A program made the position numbers and the translations under genes. A model generated the notes under the pieces. It had not been told where the DNA came from. It did not search any database and saw nothing but the letters and a program-made list of their open reading frames with translations. From Trichostrongylus colubriformis (Eukaryota > Nematoda > Chromadorea > Rhabditida > Trichostrongylidae): 64,000 nucleotides of DNA. Position 1 is the first letter of the stretch. Each line of letters opens with the position of its first letter. Location of the stretch: NCBI GenBank assembly GCA_963978905.1, contig OZ022257.1:54454873-54518872 (forward strand), read 5' to 3'. Below are positions 45,912-56,900 of this stretch, piece by piece.

Positions 45912-47723
45912 TATTATGTCGGTCAAAAAGTATCCGCCGTTTTGCACTGCTTAACTTGGGCTGGCTATAATTTCGCTTAAACACGATCGATTGTAACAAG
46001 ATAAAAACCATTAAATTTAGTATACCTTGCTCTATAATTACAGCGTAGATCCAATTTTTTTTATCCAGAACTTTCTTTCCTCAAAATCTGGGAACTGCTG
46101 TAAGGCGATTTTGACATTCTTCTCTTCTTGGGACCATATCTCCTCTGCGAGATGCCATGTATGTAGTGCTAAAAAGTAGTGATCTGTAGTGGACACATCT
46201 TATATTTACAAGGATTGGAAACGGAACTTCCGCACCTTGTTTTGTGCAGTTTTTTGGATAACTCATCTTCGGATGTGGGGGTTTTGGCGTAACCGCGGGA
46301 AGCGCTGGGACCGTATTTGTTCCGAGGAGAGCGTATTTCCGGCGTTCTTGAGTCGGTTTTTCATTGAAGGGTTGCACTGCTGTGTAGACGACTCACTCGC
46401 AGAACTTTTGCAGCCTGCGCACACGATAGGTCACGAAAAAAGACCAAAGCATGCATCATTTTGGGCCACTGTCTCCCTGAAAGCAACCGGAAGGGGTCCG
46501 AAACAAGAGGAAGATGCAAAAAAAGAGCATTTTGTGACGAACACTCAAGGTTAGAGGCGATAATCGGCGAAAAAACCCGGATTCAAAAGCGCGACGCTGT
46601 GGCGTGTATTCGCATCCAATTCGCATCCACACACACAGACTTTCCGAGTTGCCCGCTGTAGGAGACGGGCCGCGGGCCAACGTTAGTTGTAGCACCTGAC
46701 TCCCAGCGCAGTGGAGTGGCCATTCCCAACTACATGAGCATCCGTGTTAGAAACATCTAGAAACAATACAAGAAAGAACAAAATAAAAAGTCAAAGAAAA
46801 GAACAACTTTATAATAAAAACATCTCCTCTTGGCACCATGCCAAGGCGTCAAATTGGGGAGTTTGTGCGAAAGCGGCCCTTAAACTCGTCCGAACTACGA
46901 ATGTTCTACCGTAGGCCAAAAATTACCCCCTTCCGGTATCTTCAAGGTAAACTTGTAAGGCTACCTCTTGTTATCCACGACTGGCAACATCCCTCGTAAA
47001 ATCAGTGGTTGAATTTCTAGTTAATGCGACGTATTTCCTAGAAGTTCTGAGGCATCAGCATCTTGTGCCACCACCCGAAAATCACACTTCTCTATGGCTT
47101 GAAAAAACCGTTGGAATGGCGTGCCTTGTGAAAATCGTCTTCAGGGGTAATATGCGAATGAAAGGGCAGGTGTTCTTCTACAAAGCACTACCCAAATAAT
47201 CCGGAAATTTGCGACAATTAGTACTCAAAAATCAAAGCGAAATAGTCGATGTAAAGAACGGCGGAAACTTCTCGTTCGACCTAATATTTTATCGCTGTAA
47301 TTTTTATGCTGATAACTCAAATTCAATAATATGTCCTTACATAACGGGGTCATCTAATAGCACGTCTAGCCTGGGACCATTGTGACCTTTGAAATTGCGA
47401 CCTCCTCCCATCCTGACCTTCTAATACGACCCCCTCCACCTGTGAAAGGACTTCCCACTACCGTTCTACCATGGGCTTCATAGCGGTTTGCGATTAGTGG
47501 TAGAAAAAGGATTGTCGTTGTATATGCACACAACGCCCTTGATCACACGTGAAACATTTTTCTCTAGACACTCACCCGTGACAGTTTTCATTTTTGTTCA
47601 CTTCTTTCATTTAACTACTCAGTACATTTCATCGTTGCGTTGTACTGCTACTTTGTGTTTGTTGAAATCTTGCCGTTACTGATTTGCAGGTGCTACTGGA
47701 GTTAGGGGAGGGGGGCAGCGTAC
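45912..47723. other. Unassigned sequence with weak ORFs
   Basis: GTCGGTCAAAAAGTATCCGC at 45918 looks like a Tc1-type end, but no mirrored partner was found. A 121-codon plus frame at 46189-46554 and a 98-codon minus frame at 46081-46377 overlap and lack domain or splice support. 47385-47440 belongs to the TACGACCCCC repeat family. No gene is called. Confidence 0.3.
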
Positions 47724-47758
47724 TGTGCTCTGCCTCTCTAACGCAGGGGCAGAGCACA
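47724..47758. repeat. Short hairpin
   Basis: TGTGCTCTGCC and GGCAGAGCACA form an 11-bp perfect stem around a 13-base loop, just downstream of a G-rich run at 47704-47716. Confidence 0.6.
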
Positions 47759-49328
47759 GAGAAGTCATGGTGCTAGCCGAATCGACTTCGAATAACAAGC
47801 AGCTAACTTCAGTACCCAACCAAACATTTACCGTAACCCTCTGTCGTCAATTTCGGTGTACATGACGTAGAGTGCTCGTACTCGCGCCGGACTTGACGTG
47901 ATGCAACATGATGCAACTTTCTCGAGTTCGAAGACATCTTCATGATGACACGCATATTTATTTGCCAACTGAACAGGCAACTCCTTATACTGCATTTATA
48001 ACATGGTCTTACTGGAGGGAGCGAAAATGCTCTGGTCAAGAAACAGAATAATTTGAAACTGAAATTTTAGAACCAGTCATGGTTTTGCCTTATCGGAGGT
48101 TCGGAGAATCGGCGATTCCACTAAAAAAAGAGTATGTCGACTCTTTTTAGATCAATGAAATTCCTTCCACTCATACTATTTATCAGATGATGGTTTCCAA
48201 CTAAACGCTTAGGGAGCATTTTAGTGATCTGGCGACAATTCTACGCTATCTCTGAACAGCGTTAACAATTCATTTCGTTTGGTTTCTGCAATGCGAAAAT
48301 CCTGCTCTAATACATTTAGTACTAGAAGTGTCGAAGGGGTACTCATATGGCAGCCAGCTGACATTCATTTTTCGGCATGCATCTTACTCATAGCTTAATG
48401 ACTTTTACTAGTGTACCTAATAGGAGTACCAAAAGAAAGGCCGAAGGTGCTATGTCCATCAATTGATACCATACTGGTTTCCCACTTCTGACAGCGGTAG
48501 TTTCCTTCACACTGCCTAACGGACATAAGCTTACAAAGCGAGATATTCACATACCAAACCGAAACAGTAATCAGTGGCTTATGTTACAGAGATATGTCTA
48601 TTTTTAAGGATCTGTCGAGAAAAGTCAACTGCTAATGAATGTTGGGAAGCAATCGGTGTGAAAGAATCAGTTGATCATGATGATAAGGTTATGTAACGCA
48701 CCCGCTCAGAGAGAAAATTGACCGAATGCTTTTAAGAAGCCGCTTGTTCAGAAATTACGCTCTACTCCTTAACAGTGTAGTCCTTTCAAAGAAAGAACCT
48801 GGAGATCAGTTCACGGTGTGCTGTCTCATGACGCAGGGGGAATTCAGCGAATAACTGCGAAGCTTCTTGTATGTTGCGTCTAATTGCACTTGAAACTGGC
48901 ACTGCGCTCAAGCCATATTCGTTTTCGTAAAAATTACTTAGGAACACCATTCCTTCGAAATGTTGAGCGAATAGACAATTTCAGAAGGAACTTATGTGTT
49001 CCCTACTTACGTAAAATCATCGGAAAGATTTTGTGTGTTAGGAGCAAATCTCCTCTTGAATTATGTTTCTTTCAAGAAATTGAACGGAAGAGATTTTCTT
49101 GAAGTTTCTGTTATAATCCGTCCAGCCATGTTCATACGGGAACTCAAATCCAACAGTTGGAATGATTCATGTTTTTGTTTTCGCGTTAGCTGTCCCTCAG
49201 CAGGTGCACATTACTACGGATTTTGTTCATATCTTCACGTATTTTCGTTCCTTTCAAATACTCGCTTACGGCAGATTGCAAGAACAGGCATCATTGTGGC
49301 ATCTGGTAAAATACTGAACACCTAACAA

Positions 49329-50650
49329 GGAAGGCCCATCAGGTCATGGTGAGCTTTTTCAAAACGGTTTTTTGCATTCAATAGGGTCACATACATGAAG
49401 CAAAAAACCGGTCTCAAATTTGGCTAAATGGTCGTGGGGGTCCAGAAAACAGTTCATGGTTCGGCCCCCACTGAGGACAAATTTTTGCGAGTTTTCATCC
49501 ATTTGTACTCATGTAAAACCATACGTGCAAAATATGTGCAAAATCAATTTTTACTCTACACAGGAACCGCTAACTCCAGTATTTTTGCGTACTAAGCGAA
49601 TGACTGGTTTGGATCTGCCAACGCTCATAACAGGGGAACTAGGCGTTTTCCCGCAAAGTACGTGTGATATTCATGCTCGAGGGGTCGGACTACTCTAGGT
49701 AACAAGTTTTCAGCCTAATCGTGATTTGGACCCAGACTCGAAAAAGTGGGCGACCACTAGTACTACTACTGCCATAGTAAAGGGCACTCAACGAAAGGAG
49801 GTGGATAGGCGATATAAGTGAATATTTGTTATCTCTTATCATCGCATGGTGTCCCTAGGTGCAGTTCACTTGGGATGCGTCGATTCTACACAAGTTCCAT
49901 TGAATTTAATCAAGGCTGCTAATTGTTTGTCTGTACAAGTAAGCCAGTGACTATCTGCCCATGTCCATCCCACTGTCCCGAGTTTGGGTCAAATTCTCAA
50001 TTGGATAATATTTAGTATCTTGGGCTATTGGGTCTCCTGAGCACGAATATCACACTGGTTTTGCACAGAAACGCCTGGCACACATGCTAGGAGCGCCAAA
50101 GGGACCAAACACCTCAACCACTGAAAGCTTGCAAATGAGATCACATTGGCCAGCGACGAAAATAGCAGTCATTTCGCATGTGCGCAAATGGTATAGCGCT
50201 GGACAAAGAAAATTAAGAGAATGCAAAAGCGAAAACGTCGATGGGACTTGAACCACAAACACCCTCTCCACCGTTCCAATCCCAGCCCATCTTCCTATCC
50301 ACTCGGCCATTCAACCGCTGCAATTGAAAACCTGTGCATCCCCTGTCAGCTTTCTTTGCTCCGTTTAGCAGTTACCATAAGTGTTTCTACATTTTTGAAC
50401 CACTTCGCAGTAGTTTTGGCGTAGGTTTGAAGACAGTCTTCTGATATGCATATACTGAACGCCACAGCTGGAAAGCATTGCAGCAAGCTGGTCAAAATTG
50501 CTTCTTTCTAAGCAACCTTTGTCACTCATTTTCTGGGCCTCCCAAATCCATTTAGCCGAATTTGAAACCGGTTTTTTGCTTCATGTATGTGACCCTATAA
50601 AATGCAAAAAGCCGTTTTGAAAAAGCTCACCATGACCTGATGGGCCTTCC
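49329..50650. mobile_element. 1.33-kb inverted-repeat element with tRNA-like segments, copy 2
   Basis: Same ends (GGAAGGCCCATCAGGTCATG and mirror) and same interior as 23385-24712 but inverted. The tRNA-like segments are at 49414-49478 (plus) and 50236-50316 (minus). The interior differs from copy 1 by many substitutions, so the copies are not recent duplicates of each other. Confidence 0.75.
50236..50316 (-). other. tRNA-like sequence (Ser/Leu type) in copy 2
   Basis: On the minus strand TGGCCGAGTGGATAGG and GGTTCAAGTCCC lie in tRNA A- and B-box positions with a long variable region. Outer GTTGA/TCGAC pairing is possible. It is better preserved than 23721-23800, but the anticodon arm is not convincing. 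Confidence 0.6.
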
Positions 50651-50855
50651 GTGTAAGTAACACTGACGAGAGTTGCATCATGTTACATCACGACAAGTCC
50701 GGCGCGAGTACGAGCACTCTACGTCACGTACACCGAAATTGACGACAGAGGGTTACGGTAAATGTTTGGTTGGGTACTGAAGTTAGCTGCTTGTCTTCGA
50801 ATACTGCAAAGAAACGATTCTGATGAAGCAAATTCGTGCTTTTTTCCATCCGATG

Positions 50856-50904
50856 TTAGCCTAAGCTTTGGGAAGGAGATTCTCTTTCCCTAGGCTTAGG
50901 CTAA
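50856..50904. repeat. Short palindrome
   Basis: TTAGCCTAAGC and GCTTAGGCTAA flank GGGAA...TTCCC, giving a near-perfect stem of about 16-20 bp. It sits 60 bp outside the right arm of the 3-kb inverted repeat pair. Confidence 0.6.
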
Positions 50905-53900
50905 TATGCGTAAGTGATTGTTTGGTCTAGTTGAAGTGAATTTCTCGTTATATACTGATGGAGGAATAGTTTGATTGTTTTCTCAGTTAGTTAGCTGTAT
51001 CTAGGCATGAAATAACCTTGAGAGTGCCTATAAGCAGAAATTGGGCGCAACTTATGCTTTTGTCGAGTGCCCCCCCCCCCTAACCCCAGTAACGCCGATT
51101 TGCATGCTAACTTCTATTGAGAGTTATATCTCATTTGTACTTTGGACCAGACATCGCGCCAACTGAGGCATTTTGCATTGTCAAAGAGACATCCACTGAT
51201 CGAATTCGAGTTTTTCCTAACTACATCAATTGTTGCGGCTCGTCGGGCGGTCGCCCTCCTAACCGCTAGCGCAACAGCATCGTGGTTGCGGGTCTCCGGA
51301 CTCTACGTCACCCAGCTGCTATATCTGCGGGTTGTCACTGTTCACATGGGCTTCCCCAGGAACCATACTGCTTCCCCCACAGTATGACCGCCGCTTCCTG
51401 GAGGTATTGGCTCCCGCACTTGCACCCGTAACCTACACTTGATATGACAGCAAGTACAAGGATTATAGCACCCATATTTACTATGTACATATTATTTACA
51501 ATAGTCGCCCTACTCTCATCATCCTGCCCGGACTCAGGTCCGACCGTGCTCATCTCCCCTAGGGTCAACTATTGGATCACTAGCGGTAACTGCGGTAACT
51601 TCCTGCACCCTGCAGGCTCCTTACCCCGCCTGCAGCCGTCCACGTCCTCGGATGTAACGGACGTGGGCATGCCAGCGCTCAACCACGCCGGCCGCGGTCC
51701 GCCCGACCGTACCGCGCCCTTGACGGCCTGCAGAGCGTGAGAGGCAAGCTCTCACCCTCAACAGTCCGGCATGGCATCCTAGCAGCCTTAGCCCGGTGCC
51801 CTCTCCTCGCGGGGGGGGGAAGTGTGTGAGCACCGACTGGCAGTGGCGACCCTATTATAGAGCCACGGACTGGGGGCGGGGCCGGGCGCACGGTGCGCCT
51901 ACAGGGACAGTCGCGTTCCGCGACATCAATTTATTTGATAGGATTTGTACTGCTCATCCTCAGCTACTCGTTTTCAATCACCTTTTCATTCACTTCTTAT
52001 TACACTGCCAGGCAGGGTACACCGGGAGTCGACAGGGGGTCGTATTTGACAGGCGGGATAAGGGTCGTAACTGCAGAGGTCAGCAATGGTCCTAGGCGAG
52101 ATGATAAGCGGAACGTATTGTCAGCTGACCCGGTTAGCTAAGAAAATGTGATTGAATTTGAGTGATCAACACAAATAATGAAATAATTAGTAATACTATG
52201 CAGTCGGCAGTAATTGATCCCGTAGAGGTTTTTCAGGTGCTGGAAGGGGTCATATATGGGTCCCCGTTGAGGAAGGAAAGTCGTACTGGAGCGGCTATTT
52301 TCCTCGACGCCTGGGTATGCCCTGCTGCTAGGGTCAATTAAAGTGTGGGGGAGGGAGAGAAGACGCAAAATTTTCATCGACGTCGAAGCTCTTTTTCCAT
52401 CCTAGGCTTGGGCTGAAGCAGGTGAGATAGATGCTTTGGCGAATGTTTTTCCCTGTAGGAGTAGGGGATATGAATTATAGCACAAGCGTATGGAGGGAAG
52501 CAGCTTCAACGTTGGTGTAAAGTTGCGCCCACACGAGAATGCTTCGCGGTGACAGCTAATTACTAACAATTAGACCACCTTATCTTCCTTTCATTGGCTA
52601 GTTTGTTTTTCTTATCGATACGGGACATCCGCAAATTATTTTAATATGACGTCTATTCTTGTTACTGTTACCATATTCGCTCTACTAATTGATAAGAGGT
52701 AATACGGGGCCACACTCGAGTAGGGGTAAGGGGAGGGGAATCACATTGGATTTCGTGAGTTTTCATTTGATTATCACCGTCAGACTGACATCCTTGGAGG
52801 GAATCAAGAGGTAAGTCGTTGAGCATTGAGAATTTTCAGTTACCAAATGACAAAAATAGGTGAGCATCAAGTCCTTCCCTCACTTTATAGGGATGCGCTA
52901 CGCATTCGACTTGCGTTCGGATTTCGGTGGTACTTCAAACAAGATTTCTCCTAGATAATAATCTGTAAAAGTCGGCCAATGTACAAGTCGGTGTTTAAAG
53001 GCAGCATTAGGGGAAAGTCGGACGAAAAGTAAAAGAGTAGTGCATATGAATGTCGAGATGCCTGGTAAGAGGACAGTGGATAAAAAACGGATGGAAATGG
53101 CCAAAAACCCGAGAAATAGGACCCCTTCCCTACCGTTTGTTCTAGGCGCGGACGACCTTCCCGTCAAGAGGCGGGTAGTCTTAGTTTCCCATTGGCATGT
53201 TGCCAAGTTAACACAAGGGAATGATTGGAAATACAGGATCTACTTCTTGGAGTGAGCTTCAAGTCAAAACTGCGAAAGCGTGCCGCAAAACCTTCGATCT
53301 CGCCGCATCTTCTTGACCGCTCCCAACCCAGTCAATCGGGAATTACGTCATCGGGAGGCGGGACCGCTGTGTCCAAGAGGCGGAACCGCTGCATGGTTTT
53401 GGCGTTTTGCAGGGTTTCTACAGCTTGAAGGGCGCTTTTTCACCGGGATTTCGCCACAGATAGCCTTCCCAGGCCCAGGACTACCATGTGAGTGACTTCT
53501 TGTAGGGATTTCTCCATTACCGCATTACTCCTAATGCTGTCTTTAATCATTCCTGAAGAATTCGCTTCCAGGTAGTTTTCGGGATGAAAGACCGGGCGTT
53601 GATCTGCGTTTAGTGGTGGCACCCTTCGAACGAAAGTCAAAGGACCGAGACATAAGCGCCAAAGGATTTTGATGAGATTGGTGCCTGCTCGTTGTTTTAC
53701 TTTTATGGGAAATTCCCTTCGGACTATGTGAATTGACACAGCCAAATTGATTGTATCGATCGAATCATTGTATCAGGCATTAAAATGATGGCAATGTTGA
53801 GTACACTGTTGAGAACACACTGTATTGTGAGCTTATACTATTTTTTCGACTCAGTTTTTGTCTCAAAGAAAGTGTGAATGAAAAGTGGACACAATCGATC
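50905..53900. other. Repeat fragments and unassigned DNA
   Basis: A GC-rich block at about 51270-51920 has overlapping open frames on both strands. One plus frame at 51444-51740 begins with a hydrophobic stretch, but no splice or domain support was seen. 52010-52330 is the inverted form of the repeat at 25190-25540. Beyond a possible relation of 53280-53470 to the 12.9-kb repeat, nothing else is recognised. Confidence 0.35.
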
Positions 53901-56900
53901 TCATTTCTTCTTGTCAGCACCGAATACATCGCCTCCAATCCCGGCAAGAGTCTGATAGTTCGGATCGAAAGTACCTGCTTTGGCAGCCTTAAAAAGAAAA
54001 GTCAATAGTACCAAAAATGGAATGTATTCGACTGAAAACAGCACGGAGAGGAAGGAGGTTCGGTCGATTGCTACTTGTGGAGGTGAGGGTGCTGGCTAGC
54101 ATGGTGTGAAGGAAAGAGAACGAGATGATTAGGCCAATACCTCTGGAAAAGCCCTTACACTATGTCTGAAGACTTCTATGCCAGGAGTTCCTTCCGGCGC
54201 AATCCATAGCTGATATCGATCGGAGCTGCGTGGGTCTGTGATGCGTGGCGGTCATGCATGGCTAGCTCACTTACTAGAAGAGTCAAGACAATGAGAAGAT
54301 TCCAGGTCAGTGCTAGGCTTCTACGCCACAAAATGTGACACACATAGCTTTTTGGACCCCTGACGTTGTTTATAGTAGGCTTATGCTCCCCACTCCCGTG
54401 GATATCCAGTTTGCCCCTCCTGTTGCATTCAATAATTTGCCTGAACGTACGATGTTTGCTGGTGGTTTCGGAGTTGATGGTTTGGGTGCTCCTCCTCCTC
54501 CACCTCCTTTTTTGTCGGCGCCGAACACATCACCACCAATTCCGGCCAGTGTTTGATAATTCGGATCGAATGTGCCGGCTTTAGCTTGCTAAATAGCATT
54601 GATAATAGATTATTGGACATGTGAGGGGTGGTTCAAGTGGAGCCAATGCGGCGCCGCTTTGGGCGATCTTCTACCCTGATTTCCCGTTGAACTCAATATG
54701 AGGTGTAGTATGCGTCCTCCATCAAGGAAGCAGTGCCGCGTTGGTCCCTCCTGCGCCCCGCCACGAACGTGTCAAATAATGCATCAACTATCAAATATCA
54801 ACAAGCCTGATTGGCGGGAGCTACAGGTTTCTTGCCACCACCACCACCACCGCCTCCACCTCCACCGCCAGCCTTCTTGTCAGCGCCGAACACATCTCCA
54901 CCGATGCCAGCCAAAGTTTGATAGTTTGGATCGAAAGTTCCAGCTTTCGCGGCCTAAAACACCCTTGATGAATAGCTTTCGGAATAGATAATTATGTCAA
55001 TAACTATCCAATAATAGCTGGCTTATCGACTGCCAACGAACCTGATTAGCTGGAGCAACAGGCTTCTTATCACCACCACCACCGCCTCCACCTCCCCCAC
55101 CACCACCTTTCTTGTCAGCTCCAAAGACATCGCCACCGATACCGGCCAAGGTTTGGTAGTTCGGGTCGAATGTACCAGCTTTTGCAGCCTAGAAAGTGAT
55201 TTCGATGAATCACAGACATGAATTTGACCCAAAAATTTGGGTCAAAAAGAAATTTGAATTTAAGCCCCGCCTACTCAATATGGTGGGGTTGCGAAAAAAA
55301 GCAGTGAATGCCATGAAACGAGTTTTTTAAATTATTCTTAGGAGAAGGAGTATGTTAATTTGAGCGAGCGCTAGGGGTCTTAGGAGACGTTATGTAGCGC
55401 GTTTTGGGTGAAAAATACTCTCGAAACAACGTAAGGAAGTTATATGTGGGACGGCGACCTCCCCTTGCGTAAGCGTGAATCCTGGTGCGCGCCTCGGGTG
55501 GTAACTGCGTGTGTCCGCCACTTATCACAGATCAGCGTGGCCCAGATCGATTCAGCATGGGTGTCGCGAGCCGGAAAACTCGTCCACTTCTTAACCATGG
55601 GTTGGGCACCAGTCATTCCACTTTATTTTTCTCCATATGCTCTATTCAGCACCTCTAATCCTATTTTCAGGAGTTGACCCAATTCCGTAGACCTTATACG
55701 TGAGCTCTTAGACTAAGTGAATTTAACCTTTACAATGGAAGTCTTGAAATTTCTTTTTAATAATGGATCTACTGAAAGGGAGAGCAGCTTCCTTGGAAAT
55801 AGCAAAAGTGTATTTACCTGATTAGCTGGCGCAACAGGCTTCTTATCACCACCCCCGCCGCCGCCACCACCCCCAGCAGCCTTCTTGTCAGCTCCAAAGA
55901 CATCACCTCCGACTCCAGCAAGGGTCTGATAGTTCGGATCAAATGTTCCTGTAATGAGTTAGCTGAGGAAGCTCAGAGCATTCTGGAAATATACCTAACC
56001 TTCTGCTTCAAATTCCCTTTTCTGGAGTTACACCAACCATATTGTGGGGTTTTGAATTAAAATAATCTCGACTGTAAAGTCTTACCAGCCATTCCACCTG
56101 CTCCAGGCTTAGGTGGAGGCGGTTTACCATCGCCACCACCGCCTCCTCCGGCTCCTTTCTTGTCAGCTCCAAACACATCGCCTCCAATTCCGGCCAGGGT
56201 TTGGTAATTGGGATCGTGGGTTCCTTAAAAATTCCCACTGATATAATAGAAATTTCAAATTTAAGAATTTATAGGCTTCGAGCTGAACTAACCAGCCATT
56301 CCGCCTGCTCCCGGTTTAGGAGGAGGCGGTGCACCACCACCACCACCTCCACCACCATCCTTCTTATCGGCTCCGAACACATCTCCTCCGATACCGGCCA
56401 ATGTCTGATAGTTCGGATCGTGCGTTCCTGGAAAAATTCCATTCTTGGTAATTGCCTGTCAGGTGGTATTGTCATTAGGTTCTATTGTACGGCAGAATAT
56501 CTTACCAGCGATACCGCCAGCTGCGGGAGCAACAGGTGGTTTCGGTGCGGCTCCACCTCCTTCACCAGCTTTTTTGTCTGCTCCAAAGATATCACCACCC
56601 ACGCCGGCAAGTGTTTGGTAATTGGGATCATGAGTTCCTGACATGCGATGTAAATATGACTCTTATTTTGATACGCTTATTTTGATACAAAAAATGGAAT
56701 TTGGTCGTGAGATACCACTTGCGACGGCGCGGCAATCGTGCAGCCGCATTCGTAGTCGCGCGCGGCGATGATGAAGCATCATCCAGTTGCCGTGAATATA
56801 AAGTACCTGCAATTCCTCCAACAGCTGGTGGCTTCGGAGCCGGAGGTGGAGGTGCACCTGGAGATTCTGGAGATGGGGCTCCTTTTTCTTCGTCAGATCC

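Larger units (their letters stand above)
47796..50796. mobile_element. Pair of ~125-bp inverted repeats 3 kb apart
   Basis: 47796-47919 and 50670-50796 are inverted copies at about 95 percent identity; both carry GCAGCTAACTTCAGTACCC and CGCGCCGGACTTG (or the complement). They may be the ends of one 3-kb element. The 1.33-kb tRNA-bearing element at 49329-50650 lies inside, only about 20 bp from the right arm. The remaining interior, 47920-49328, shows no recognisable transposase; a 109-codon plus ORF at 48996-49325 is unsupported. Confidence 0.6.

Noticed and set aside
45918..45940. Tc1-like terminus GTCGGTCAAAAAGTATCC
   Set aside because: No inverted partner was found, so an element could not be delimited.
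51444..51740. 98-codon plus ORF with hydrophobic N-terminus
   Set aside because: GC-rich region with equally long opposing frames, no splice sites and no recognised domain.
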